A DNA stretch of 50,596 bases from DASPJQ01 sp035299065 (lineage in GTDB: Bacteria; Bacteroidota; Bacteroidia; Flavobacteriales_D; UBA2798): contig DATGXI010000172.1 of assembly GCA_035299065.1 (NCBI GenBank), forward strand, positions 1 through 50,596, given 5' to 3'. A model generated the notes under the pieces. That model ran no database searches. It saw only the letters and a list, made by a program, of their open reading frames with translations, and was not told the DNA's origin. Shown one piece after another: positions 1-8,651 of this stretch; positions within the stretch are counted from its first letter, which is position 1, and each line of letters starts with the position of its first letter. Position numbers and translations under genes: made by a program.

Positions 1-780
1 ATTGGATTGGGAATGGACCCAAAAATTGTAATGGCCGAACTTTATGGAAAAACAACCGGCTGTTCAAAAGGAAAAGGCGGATCAATGCACATGTTCTGGA
101 AAGAAAAAAACCTGATGGGTGGGCATGGCATTGTTGGTGCACAAATACCAATGGGCGCAGGAATTGCATTTGCCGATAAATACAATGGAACAAAAAATGT
201 AACCGTTTGCAGCATGGGCGATGGTGCCGTTAGGCAAGGCGCACTTCACGAAACATTTAACATGGCCATGCTTTGGAAATTACCTGTAATTTTTGTGATT
301 GAAAACAACCATTACGCCATGGGCACATCGGTTGAACGCACCACAAACGTTACCGACCTTTCAAAAATTGGTTTAAGCTATGACATGCCTTCATTCAATG
401 TTGATGGGATGAATTGCGAAGAAGTGCATTTGGCCATTGAGGAAGCTGCTGAACGCGGAAGACGTGGTGATGGCCCTACCCTTTTAAACATTCTTACTTA
501 CCGTTACAAAGGCCATTCAATGAGTGACCCGCAGAAGTACCGTACCAAGGAAGAAATGGAAGAATACAAAAGCATTGACCCCTTAACAAATGTGCTAAAA
601 ACCATTTACGCTAAAAAATACGCAACTGAAAAGGACATTGAGAAAATTGAAGCAGAAGTGGATAAAATGATTGATGAAGCAGTGAAGTTTGCCGAAGAAA
701 GCCCAATGCCTAAAGCAGAAGAACTTTATGAAGACGTATACGCAACGGAAGGATATCCGTTTATACGGGAAGACCTTTAG
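1..780 (+). CDS. pdhA: Pyruvate dehydrogenase E1 component, alpha subunit (5' end cut by the window)
   Basis: This is the thiamine-diphosphate-dependent subunit that decarboxylates pyruvate and passes the acetyl group to the E2 lipoyl arm. The reading frame is open to base 1, so the true start lies upstream and about 260 C-terminal residues are present. The TPP/Mg motif is visible as GDGAVRQGALHE (about nt 217-252) closing with ENN (about nt 301-309). The loop YRYKGHSMSDPQKYR, typical of E1 alpha, lies at about nt 499-543. E2 follows on the same strand after 131 bp, which supports a PDH complex. The E1 beta gene is not between them; Bacteroidota often keep it elsewhere. Branched-chain dehydrogenase E1 alpha is the main alternative, but the close PDH-type match makes it unlikely. 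Confidence 0.93.
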   Translation: MGLGMDPKIVMAELYGKTTGCSKGKGGSMHMFWKEKNLMGGHGIVGAQIPMGAGIAFADKYNGTKNVTVCSMGDGAVRQGALHETFNMAMLWKLPVIFVIENNHYAMGTSVERTTNVTDLSKIGLSYDMPSFNVDGMNCEEVHLAIEEAAERGRRGDGPTLLNILTYRYKGHSMSDPQKYRTKEEMEEYKSIDPLTNVLKTIYAKKYATEKDIEKIEAEVDKMIDEAVKFAEESPMPKAEELYEDVYATEGYPFIREDL

Positions 781-866
781 AGGAATTTCAAATCTGGAGA
801 TTTCAAATACTTAAATAGTGATGTTGAAACGTAAAACAGAGATTTCAATATTTGAAATTTCATTAT
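781..866 (+). repeat. AT-rich degenerate repeat between pdhA and the E2 gene
   Basis: Directly after the pdhA stop codon (TAG, 778-780) the word ATTTCAAAT appears twice with a 15-bp period (785-793 and 800-808). A variant (GATTTCAATA, 841-850) and an inverted copy (ATTTGAAATTTC, from 850) follow. The array sits in the sense direction right behind the stop codon, as do the heptamer arrays elsewhere in this window, but its period is not 7. No function is known to me. Confidence 0.5.
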
Positions 867-911
867 TTAAAATAGTAAACAGAATTTAATTTTTAGTAAT
901 ATATTTTTCGA

Positions 912-2180
912 ATGGCTGAAGTAATTAAAATGCCCAAACTAAGTGATACCATGACCGAAGGTGTGGTAGCAAACTGGAATAAAAAAGTTGGTGATACCGT
1001 TAAAAAAGGTGAGTTACTTGCCGAAATTGAAACGGATAAAGCCACCATGGACTTTGAATCTGATTACGCTGGTGTATTGTTACATATTGGAGCTGAAAAA
1101 GGAAAAGGAACACCGGTAAATGGCTTACTTGCCATTATTGGAAAAGAAGGTGAGGACATTAAAGAATTAATAGCGCAAAGCCAGGTGGCGGCACCTGCAA
1201 AAGACGAAAAACCTGCCGAGAAAAAAGAAGAAACAAAAGCCGTTGCGGTTGAAACAAAAACAACCAGTGAACCGGTTAAAGTTGCAACACAAACCACAAC
1301 TGTAAAACATACCAGTACCGCTGCAACAAATGGCAACGGGCGCTTAAAAGCATCGCCCCTGGCTAAAAAACTGGCCAGTGACAAAGGCTTAAGCCTAAAC
1401 ATGCTAAAGGGAACAGGTGAAGGTGGCCGTATAGTAAAACGCGACATTGATAATTTTGCAGGTGGGTTTTTTGGCGGCCCGCAGGTTGAAAGTTTCAGTG
1501 AAGTTTCGGTTTCGCAAATGCGTAAAACCATTGCACGCAGGTTGGCTGAAAGCAAATTTAGCGCACCGCATTTTTATTTGACCATTGATATTGACATGGA
1601 CCGCGCCATTGATGTGCGTAAATCCATTACCGATAGTTTAGGTGTAAAAGTGTCATTTAACGACATGGTGATCAAAGCAAGCGCCATGGCATTAAAAGAA
1701 AATCCAAACGTAAATTCAGCGTGGCTGGGTGACCGCATACGTTACAATGATCATGTACATGTTGGCGTTGCTGTTGCTGTTGAGGATGGATTGCTTGTAC
1801 CTGTTGTGCGTTTTGCCGATACCAAAACATTGACGCAAATAAGTGGCGAAGTAAAAGAATACGCTGCCAAAGCAAAAGATAAAAAACTGCAACCAGCCGA
1901 CTGGGAAGGAAATACATTTACCATTTCAAACCTGGGTATGTTTGGCATTGAAGAGTTCACGGCAATTATTAATCCGCCTGATTCATGCATTATGGCCATT
2001 GGCGCCATACGCGAAGTACCTGTTGTAAAAAACGGTGTTGTAGTGCCGGGCAACCAAATGAAAGTAACATTGAGCTGCGACCACAGGGTAGTTGATGGTG
2101 CAACAGGGGCTAAATTCCTGCAAACCTTCAAAAACCTGATGGAAAACCCGGTTATTATGCTCGGCAGGATGTCAATTTAA
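912..2180 (+). CDS. pdhC: Dihydrolipoyllysine acetyltransferase, E2 of pyruvate dehydrogenase
   Basis: E2 forms the core of the PDH complex and transfers acetyl groups from its lipoyl arm to CoA. The 422 residues show the usual order. A single lipoyl domain spans about 1-78, with the lipoylated Lys43 in ETDKA. A Lys/Thr/Ala-rich linker spans about 90-142. A peripheral-subunit-binding domain spans about 144-181 (ASPLAKKLA, GRIVKRDI). The catalytic chloramphenicol-acetyltransferase-like domain spans about 195-422, with the active-site signature DHRVVDG (His391, Asp395). The single lipoyl domain is at the short end for E2 proteins. The gene follows pdhA on the same strand and is probably co-transcribed with it. 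Confidence 0.95.
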   Translation: MAEVIKMPKLSDTMTEGVVANWNKKVGDTVKKGELLAEIETDKATMDFESDYAGVLLHIGAEKGKGTPVNGLLAIIGKEGEDIKELIAQSQVAAPAKDEKPAEKKEETKAVAVETKTTSEPVKVATQTTTVKHTSTAATNGNGRLKASPLAKKLASDKGLSLNMLKGTGEGGRIVKRDIDNFAGGFFGGPQVESFSEVSVSQMRKTIARRLAESKFSAPHFYLTIDIDMDRAIDVRKSITDSLGVKVSFNDMVIKASAMALKENPNVNSAWLGDRIRYNDHVHVGVAVAVEDGLLVPVVRFADTKTLTQISGEVKEYAAKAKDKKLQPADWEGNTFTISNLGMFGIEEFTAIINPPDSCIMAIGAIREVPVVKNGVVVPGNQMKVTLSCDHRVVDGATGAKFLQTFKNLMENPVIMLGRMSI

Positions 2181-2386
2181 CAACCAGATGAATTGTTGAT
2201 TTTTAGCGCTTTGGATTATTCCAACAGGAATTCGTTTGTTAAAACCACCACCTTTTTTACTTTAATACGTCTCATTCTTAACAGTGGGGGCCGATTTCGT
2301 TAAGTGCTTGTTTAGCTGCGCCTTTTTTAGTACATTCATACCTTGATTTGAACCAGTTACTTTACCAAACCATAAAATAAAATCGC

Positions 2387-3958
2387 ATGAAAAAAACCTT
2401 ACTAACCTCGTTCGCACTTCTGCTTGTATTAGCAGCCAGCGCGCAAACTTACTTCAGCCAAACGGCAGGCACCAACACCTCGGGCTCCATGTACAATTCA
2501 GGTTTTGCATCGGTAAGAACCACTGCAGGAACATTTGTAACCGTTGCAGCCACCAATGCTGGTGGATTTGAAGTAAGCACTTTTTCAAGCACCGGTACAC
2601 TGATGCTGACTACTAAACTTGCCAACGCTGTTTGCAGCATTGACAATGTTGCTTATGCAAGCGAATTACCTGACGGTTCAATTTTAGTTACAGGAACCGG
2701 GGTTAGCGCAGCCTCCATGCAGGTTTTTTATGTTGCAAAAATAAACCTGCTCACAAATGACGTAACCATTTCAACCAAGCAAAATGTATCCTTCAGTTAT
2801 ACAAAAGGCCCCAGGGCTATTGTTTCCGGAAGTGATATTTATGTGTCATTCCCCCAATATACCACGTTTGACCTGAATAAATTTGACCTTAACCTTACAC
2901 CTGTATGGAGCAAAACCTGCGAAGGCGACAGCACTGCAGGTAAAAATCCGGGTAATGACTGCGAATTGATTGATGACACTACCATCATTGTAATTGGTAA
3001 ATGTGACACCACCCTGGGATGGGGTGAATATGATACAACCGGTGGTTGTGACAGGATGATGATGTTCAACATACCAGGTTATACCCGCATTTATGGAACT
3101 ACACGCGCTGCCGATGGTGCTGTGATTATGGCTGGGTTAAACCAATCGTATACCACTTTTGCTACAGTGGCCATACTTATTAAGGCCGATGTAAACGGTA
3201 ACATTATATGGGCAAAACAACTTGACCCGGCAATGGGTGGTGTTGTGCGTTTTGTAGATGTTGAAGAATTGCCTGACGGACGCATTATGGCTTTTGGTAC
3301 TTCGCTTGAAGCTTACTCTGACACCTACTTTGATGCAGCCAGCACTTTTGATGCAAATGGTAACTTCATAACTACAACCAGTTTTGGCGGAAGTGAAAAC
3401 ACCTATAGTTTTTATGATGCAAAAGTGTATGCTGACGGTATATTGATGTCAGGTATTGCAACCAACCCAGCCACATGGGTTGCAAAAAACGCACTTGTGT
3501 TTACTGATTTTGATTTTAGCAATGTATGCGAAAAAACAAGCCAAACTACCAACGTAACCCCATTGTCATATACAACCACAACCATATTGGCTCCTTCACA
3601 ATTTAAAACTGATGAGGGCACTTTGCCTGTAACAGCTGTTTATGGTTTATTGACCATGGGTGCTAACCCAACTGTTGAGCCTTGTTCAATTGGCACATTG
3701 GTTAACGAAATTGAAAACACCACTGCCAACGTATATCCAAACCCTGTGCTGGCCGGTTCAAACGTAACCGTTACCATGAACACAGCAGGTAATTATACCG
3801 TTAATGTAATTAATGCAACCGGTGCACTTGTAAGCACAGGAACTGTTACGGGCACCACTGCTAGCATTGACACACAAAACATGACTACCGGCTTGTACAT
3901 TGTGAATATATATGCAAACGGTGTACGTGTAAGCAGCGAAAAAATTGCTGTTAAGTAA
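2387..3958 (+). CDS. Secreted protein with type IX secretion C-terminal sorting domain
   Basis: The 523-residue protein starts with a clear signal peptide (MKKTLLTSFALLLVLAASAQ). It ends with a T9SS type A sorting domain: NVYPNPV at about 447-453, then a beta-rich tail ending in GVRVSSEKIAVK. Between them is a Thr/Gly/Asn-rich region without a recognised enzymatic motif. It contains spaced phrases such as ELPDGSILVTGTG, ADGAVIMAG and ELPDGRIMAFGTS, which look like blades of a beta-propeller. The protein is expected to cross the outer membrane through the Por/Gld machinery and be anchored at or released from the surface. A good terminator follows. What the protein binds cannot be told from sequence. 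Confidence 0.88.
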   Translation: MKKTLLTSFALLLVLAASAQTYFSQTAGTNTSGSMYNSGFASVRTTAGTFVTVAATNAGGFEVSTFSSTGTLMLTTKLANAVCSIDNVAYASELPDGSILVTGTGVSAASMQVFYVAKINLLTNDVTISTKQNVSFSYTKGPRAIVSGSDIYVSFPQYTTFDLNKFDLNLTPVWSKTCEGDSTAGKNPGNDCELIDDTTIIVIGKCDTTLGWGEYDTTGGCDRMMMFNIPGYTRIYGTTRAADGAVIMAGLNQSYTTFATVAILIKADVNGNIIWAKQLDPAMGGVVRFVDVEELPDGRIMAFGTSLEAYSDTYFDAASTFDANGNFITTTSFGGSENTYSFYDAKVYADGILMSGIATNPATWVAKNALVFTDFDFSNVCEKTSQTTNVTPLSYTTTTILAPSQFKTDEGTLPVTAVYGLLTMGANPTVEPCSIGTLVNEIENTTANVYPNPVLAGSNVTVTMNTAGNYTVNVINATGALVSTGTVTGTTASIDTQNMTTGLYIVNIYANGVRVSSEKIAVK

Positions 3959-3985
3959 ATAAGACCATTCATATCACTATACAAA

Positions 3986-4018
3986 AAGGCCATCAGTAAA
4001 AGATGGTCTTTTTTTTTA
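3986..4018 (+). terminator. Rho-independent terminator after the T9SS protein gene
   Basis: AAGGCCATC (3986-3994) pairs with GATGGTCTT (4002-4010), a 9-bp stem with one G-U pair and a 7-nt loop. A run of nine T follows. It lies 27 bp after the stop codon of the upstream gene. Confidence 0.85.
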
Positions 4019-4116
4019 TTTACGATTTTAGATCCAGGATTTAAAATTTAAGAGCGGGAGCGGAAAACGTTTGTGTCATTTTATTAGGTGCACAAAGCAA
4101 CTGCAATTTTAAACGC

Positions 4117-4205
4117 GCCCCGGATAGAAGCGGCACCCCGCAGCGGCAGTATTTATTTTTAAAAACAAAAATACGCGAGGAGTATAGCGAATAGCCGGAA
4201 ATGGC
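4117..4205 (+). repeat. Bacteroidota intergenic repeat element, copy 1 (possible structured RNA)
   Basis: Outer arms GCCCCGG (4117-4123) and CCGGAAATGGC (4195-4205) can pair. Inside are GATAGAAGCGGC, an A/T-rich inner hairpin (GTATTT paired with AAATAC, about 4149-4174) and GCGAGGAGTATAGCG. The same blocks occur in inverted orientation at about 42786-42895. From memory, elements of this GATxGAAGCGG...AGCCGGAA type are common in intergenic regions of flavobacteria and relatives, and they may correspond to a published structured-RNA motif. I could not check that. The element lies downstream of the terminator of the T9SS gene and before the convergent GH3 gene. The rest of the 3959-4267 gap shows nothing further beyond the repeat at its right end. 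Confidence 0.6.
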
Positions 4206-4243
4206 ACCCAAATAATTTATACAAGGTACTCCCAATTGCTGAG

Positions 4244-4261
4244 AACTGTAAACTGTGAACT
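4244..4261 (-). repeat. Heptamer array (CAGTTTA type) at the GH3 stop codon
   Basis: On the minus strand the GH3 stop TAG (4270-4268) is followed by six T and then AGTTCA, CAGTTTA and CAGTT. The words match the arrays behind tsaE (27830) and the SPOR gene (42654), and the orientation relative to the upstream gene is the same. Confidence 0.7.
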
Positions 4262-4267
4262 AAAAAA

Positions 4268-5806
4268 CTACTTGACAATTAGCTTATGGGCAATGAATTT
4301 ATCCCAGTCCTCAAGCATTTTACCTTTTAGTACGCGTGGGAATTTATGCTGACCGCCTAATTTACCTTTTGATTGCATGAAGCCATAAAAATCACTCAGG
4401 GGAATTTGGTGAATGAAAATATCTTTTAAAGCATGACGCCTTTCAACAACATAATCGTCATTCAATTCTTTCAGGTAGTTATCAATTTTTTCCTTCATCT
4501 CAGGCGCATTAAAAGGCCTGTCGGCCCCGATGTACCAGTGGTGTGCAAACAAACCTTCGTGTGCTTTACCGGCAACTGCGTATTCATTTATGATTAAACC
4601 TGTTTCGGCCGCTACTTTTTTGATGGCCATGTTCATGTTGTCAACACTCAAATGCTCACCACACAAACTTAAAAAGTGTTTTGTACGGCCGGTAATAACC
4701 AGTTCAAAGGTTTCAAGTGATTTGAAACGAATGGTGTCACCAATCAAATAACGCCATGTACCGGCACAGGTAGAAATTAAAATGGCATAGTCAACATTTT
4801 CTTCAACCTCGTGCAAAGTAAGTACCGGCACATTTGATTTTATGTTTCCATCGGCATCAAAATTATTTTCATTGAACGGCACAAACTCAAAGTAAATGCC
4901 GTTGTCCATAACCAGTTCCATACCCAATTTGTTGTGTGAACCCTGGAAAGCCATATACCCTTCAGATGCAAGGTAAGTGTCCATAAAATGAAGATCATGT
5001 CCTAGTAACCGTTTAAAACTTTGGGCGTAAGGTGCAAATGAAACTCCACCATGAACATAAATATTAAAATTAGGCCAGATTTCGTGTATGTTTTTTATGT
5101 TGTGTTTGTCAATAATGCGCTCAAGGGTTAACTGAACCCACGCGGGTACACCAACAATAATACCCACGTCCCATCGTGGTGCTTCATTTGCCAGTGCTTC
5201 AAGTTTATGTTCCCATGATTTTAGCTGGCTAATTTGTTTACCCGGTTTATAGGTGCGCTGTATCCATACCGGTAAACGCGATGCAATTATGCCGCTAAGG
5301 TCACCTTCATAACCTGCCGCTGTACGCGTTAAACTGGCCGAACCACCAATGCCTAAAATGCTTTTTTCATAAAACTCAGGGTTGAGTCCCAGGTCAGGAA
5401 TGGTCATCATTTGCCTGATGGATGTTTTTCGAATCTGGCGAATTAACTCCTTGCTAACGGGCACGCGTTTACTTGCCGCTTCAGATGTACCCGATGTAAG
5501 TGCAAAATATTTTATTTTACCGGGCCAGCAAACATTTTCCTCGCCTTCAATTGTTTTATGCCACCACTCTTTATACAAAGCGTTGTAGTCATAATAGGGC
5601 ACATTTTTATTAAAGTACGTGGTTATGTTACGGGTTTTTAAAAGGCGCGAAAAATCGTTTTTTTGCCCAAACTGGGTAAACTGTGCCTTACGCATGAGCT
5701 TGCGCAGTGTTTGGTCTTGCAAGTGTGCACCAAGTACCACGCGTTTGTTACGCCTGCTTTTGGTAAACTTTAAGATTTCCTGCAATATGGTTCCAACAAA
5801 TGCCAT
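4268..5806 (-). CDS. GH3 family protein (acyl-adenylate-forming amide synthetase superfamily)
   Basis: The 512-residue product resembles the GH3 family. Plant members adenylate jasmonate or auxin and join them to amino acids. Bacterial members are widespread in Bacteroidota, and their substrates are unknown. Family features visible are a short N-terminal region followed by RKAQFTQFG, the ATP-binding stretch KYFALTSGTSEAASKRVPVS (about 101-120), the region GGVSFAPYAQSFKRLLG, and the C-terminal segment ITGRTKHFLSLCGEHLS (about 371-387). The length is normal for the family. It converges on the T9SS gene and diverges from the response regulator gene at 6062. An acyl-amino-acid synthetase role is an inference from the family only. 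Confidence 0.85.
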   Translation of the reverse strand: MAFVGTILQEILKFTKSRRNKRVVLGAHLQDQTLRKLMRKAQFTQFGQKNDFSRLLKTRNITTYFNKNVPYYDYNALYKEWWHKTIEGEENVCWPGKIKYFALTSGTSEAASKRVPVSKELIRQIRKTSIRQMMTIPDLGLNPEFYEKSILGIGGSASLTRTAAGYEGDLSGIIASRLPVWIQRTYKPGKQISQLKSWEHKLEALANEAPRWDVGIIVGVPAWVQLTLERIIDKHNIKNIHEIWPNFNIYVHGGVSFAPYAQSFKRLLGHDLHFMDTYLASEGYMAFQGSHNKLGMELVMDNGIYFEFVPFNENNFDADGNIKSNVPVLTLHEVEENVDYAILISTCAGTWRYLIGDTIRFKSLETFELVITGRTKHFLSLCGEHLSVDNMNMAIKKVAAETGLIINEYAVAGKAHEGLFAHHWYIGADRPFNAPEMKEKIDNYLKELNDDYVVERRHALKDIFIHQIPLSDFYGFMQSKGKLGGQHKFPRVLKGKMLEDWDKFIAHKLIVK

Positions 5807-6061
5807 TACGCTTTTTTACAGTGTGTAAAATAAGGAGCTTATTGGTAAAACAGTTAATTTATTATTAACACAAATTAGAGTTTATTTAACTGATAATCAA
5901 TATTCAAAATATGAATTTTAAGGAATTACCCGGTGGGCAACGCAACACAAACTACATTTTGAAAAAACCAGGCAAAGAAGCAAACTGTTAAAGGGCATTA
6001 AAACAAGATTAAAAAAACCATAATTAACCGGTAACGCTTTAAATTTTGAGAACTTTGCTAA

Positions 6062-6751
6062 ATGCGTACAACCAATATACTGATTGTAGAGGACGAGCCA
6101 AAAGTGGCTTTGTTTTTAAAACAGGGATTGGAAGAAAACAATTTTGCAACTGAAATTGCCTATACGGGAACGCGGGGACAGGAAATGGCCCTAAGCAAAA
6201 CCTATGATCTTGTTATACTGGATTTAAATTTACCCGAAATTCACGGCTATGAAGTTTGCAAAGAAATACGTAAAAAAGACAGTCAATTGCCCATTATAAT
6301 GCTTACAGCTTTTGGAACAACTAATGACAAAATTAACGGTTTTGATTTTGGGGCTGATGACTACATAGTAAAACCGTTTGAGTTCAGGGAGCTGCTGGCA
6401 CGCATTAAAGCCTTGTTGAAACGTATACCCAAACATCAAAATGAAAATATAATTTTGCGCATTGCTGACCTTGAAATGAACACTGTTACCAAAACGGTTA
6501 AACGCAATAACAAAAAAGTAGAACTTACCGCCAAAGAATATTTATTGCTTGAACATTTAATGGTGAATACAGGCAAGGTTATTTCACGCAATGAAATTGC
6601 TGAAAAAATTTGGGAGATTAATTTTGATACCGGAACTAATGTAATTGATGTATACATTAATTTTTTACGAAAAAAGATTGACAAGGGCTTTAACGCCAAG
6701 CTAATTCATACGTACATTGGCATGGGATACGTGCTGAAAGAATTGGATTAG
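6062..6751 (+). CDS. Response regulator, OmpR/PhoB family
   Basis: The 229-residue protein has an N-terminal receiver domain with the acidic pair Glu10-Asp11-Glu12, phospho-acceptor Asp54, Thr82 and Lys104. A winged-helix DNA-binding domain covers about 128-228 (LTAKEYLLLEHLM, GTNVIDVYINFLRKKID). It is followed after one base by a histidine kinase gene, so the two form a two-component system. The 255-bp region shared with the divergent GH3 gene holds a small dyad, ATTCA-N5-TGAAT (5902-5916). That could be an operator but is too short to rely on. The target genes cannot be inferred; the family in Bacteroidota includes CusR-, PhoB- and RprY-like regulators. Confidence 0.93.
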   Translation: MRTTNILIVEDEPKVALFLKQGLEENNFATEIAYTGTRGQEMALSKTYDLVILDLNLPEIHGYEVCKEIRKKDSQLPIIMLTAFGTTNDKINGFDFGADDYIVKPFEFRELLARIKALLKRIPKHQNENIILRIADLEMNTVTKTVKRNNKKVELTAKEYLLLEHLMVNTGKVISRNEIAEKIWEINFDTGTNVIDVYINFLRKKIDKGFNAKLIHTYIGMGYVLKELD

Positions 6752-6752
6752 T

Positions 6753-8123
6753 ATGAAAATACGTACACGACTTGCCATACGTTTTACATTAATTGTTGCA
6801 TCGTTACTTGCTATTTTTGCGGGTTCAATCTATTATTTTTCGGCTTCGCACAGGCAAAACGCATTTTACGAAAGGCTTGAGGAAAAATCATCAAACTATG
6901 CTAAACTAATTTCAGGTGTTAAAGAGCTAAGCCCGGGACTTATTCAGATATTTGATAAAAATACTGCTTATTTGTCCAATGAGCGTATATTGATATTTAA
7001 CCGACAAAACAAATTATTGTTTGCCACACATGAAGACTCGGTTGCCATACCCCGTAACCTGCTTCAAAAAGTGAGAAAACAGCGTGTATTGAGTTATGAA
7101 ACCAATGATGATGAAGCGCTGGCCAAATTATATTCGTTGGGCAAAGAAGAACTTGTTGTATTTGTATCGGCACGTGATATTGCTGGCAAAAACCAATTGC
7201 AGAACCTCAAACTTATTCTTGTATCAGGCTTTCTTATAAGTTGCCTGGTAACCATGGTAGCCGGCTGGATATTTGCGGCACGCGCTTTAAAGCCAATTTC
7301 GGGTGTTGTTTCACAGGTTGAAAACATAAACGCCTCGCGGCTTGCCGAACGCGTGAGTGCCGGCAGCGACAATGATGAAATTGGCCAGTTGGCCTTTACA
7401 TTTAACCGAATGCTGGAACGCATTCAGCAATCATTTGAATTACAAAAAAGTTTCGTTTCAAATTCGTCACACGAATTGCGAACACCACTCACATCCATTA
7501 CAGGCCAACTTGAAGTTGCATTGATGAATAAGAGAGAGCCGGATGAGTACAAAGAGGTACTGAGTTCAGTTTTGGAGGATATAAAAAGTGTAAACCGCCT
7601 AACAAATGGACTTTTGGAACTGGCCCAGGCGGAAATGGACATTTCAAAGCTAAAATTAAAACCATTGCGTATTGACGAATTGTTGTGGTCAACCCGAACC
7701 GATCTTTTAAAACGCATGCCCAATTATACAATTCATATTGAATTGCAAGGATTTCCTGAGGAGGAGAACAAATTAATGGTAAATGCCAGCGAACATTTGC
7801 TGCGAAGCGCATTCATAAATATTATGGACAATGGGTGCAAATTTTCAACTAAACACCAGGTTGATGTATGCATTTTATTGAAGAATGGCCTGATTGAAAT
7901 TTTATTTTCAGATGAAGGTATTGGCATTTCAGAAGAAGAAATTGCTGTTATAACCCAACCTTTTTTCAGGGGAGTGAACGCTAAACGGTTCCCAGGTCAC
8001 GGATTGGGACTTTCATTGGCCTCAAAAATTGTTGACTTGCACAATGGTCAAATGACCATTACTTCAAAAATCAATAAATTCACAAAAGTGAAATTGGTTT
8101 TTAGCATTACTCCAGAAAACTGA
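6753..8123 (+). CDS. Sensor histidine kinase with HAMP domain
   Basis: This 456-residue membrane kinase should phosphorylate the response regulator encoded just upstream. It has a transmembrane segment at about 9-29, a periplasmic sensing domain at about 30-151, and a second membrane segment at about 152-175. The HAMP domain covers about 176-228 (ARALKPISGV...IGQLAFTFNRML). The dimerisation/H-box has His240 in SSHELRTPL, and the ATPase domain has an N-box (INIMDNGCKF), DEGIGIS and GHGLGLSLA. The periplasmic domain has no recognised ligand-binding motif. Its last 17 bases overlap the end of the convergent gene at 8107. Confidence 0.93.
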   Translation: MKIRTRLAIRFTLIVASLLAIFAGSIYYFSASHRQNAFYERLEEKSSNYAKLISGVKELSPGLIQIFDKNTAYLSNERILIFNRQNKLLFATHEDSVAIPRNLLQKVRKQRVLSYETNDDEALAKLYSLGKEELVVFVSARDIAGKNQLQNLKLILVSGFLISCLVTMVAGWIFAARALKPISGVVSQVENINASRLAERVSAGSDNDEIGQLAFTFNRMLERIQQSFELQKSFVSNSSHELRTPLTSITGQLEVALMNKREPDEYKEVLSSVLEDIKSVNRLTNGLLELAQAEMDISKLKLKPLRIDELLWSTRTDLLKRMPNYTIHIELQGFPEEENKLMVNASEHLLRSAFINIMDNGCKFSTKHQVDVCILLKNGLIEILFSDEGIGISEEEIAVITQPFFRGVNAKRFPGHGLGLSLASKIVDLHNGQMTITSKINKFTKVKLVFSITPEN

Positions 8124-8640
8124 TGAGGATTCGCATGCGTTTTTGAAACAGTAAGATAAAGAGAATGCTCAGCATTGTCAGTAGTGCTTTTGTGAGATCG
8201 GGACTAAAAAGAAAACATCCGGTTTCAACAGAAAGAACTGAAAGAAAAGAAAGTGACTCGACTTTAAAAATCTTTTTCATCAATGGTTTGTTGGTTTTTG
8301 GCTCAAGAAATTTTTGAGCTTCAAAAAAAAGCACCACCAGAAAAATAACCGAGAATTTAACCATAAAAATTCCAAGAAGCATAGTTTGTTTTGTTTCAAG
8401 CAGCGGAAAAGACCCAAAACTGTGTTTTAATTCAGGAAACACAACAGAAAAGGAAGTGAAAGACAATACTCCCAACAACAGCACCATGATAAAAAAAGCC
8501 CAATTCATTGTATTCAGAAACAGAAGTGCATCACTGCTTTTTATGAGTTCAATGGCCAGTTTATTTATTCGAAATACGCCTGAAATAAAAAATAGCAGTA
8601 GAAAGGCAACAACAAATGCTATGAAAAAATAATTGATCAT
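8107..8640 (-). CDS. Small multi-pass membrane protein, unknown function
   Basis: The 177-residue product is hydrophobic, with about four predicted membrane helices (roughly 2-22, 47-70, 86-107 and 135-165). Short charged loops separate them, and the C-terminus ends in a basic helix. I do not recognise the family. It starts 11 bp behind the YitT-family gene on the same strand and is likely translated from the same transcript. Its 3' end overlaps the histidine kinase gene by 17 bp in tail-to-tail orientation, with no room for a terminator between them. Confidence 0.65.
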   Translation of the reverse strand: MINYFFIAFVVAFLLLFFISGVFRINKLAIELIKSSDALLFLNTMNWAFFIMVLLLGVLSFTSFSVVFPELKHSFGSFPLLETKQTMLLGIFMVKFSVIFLVVLFFEAQKFLEPKTNKPLMKKIFKVESLSFLSVLSVETGCFLFSPDLTKALLTMLSILFILLFQKRMRILISFLE

Positions 8641-8651
8641 AATGTTAACAC

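Noticed and set aside
4041..4235. A 64-codon minus-strand frame in the gap before the GH3 gene
   Set aside because: It covers the intergenic repeat element, and the coding potential comes from that element.
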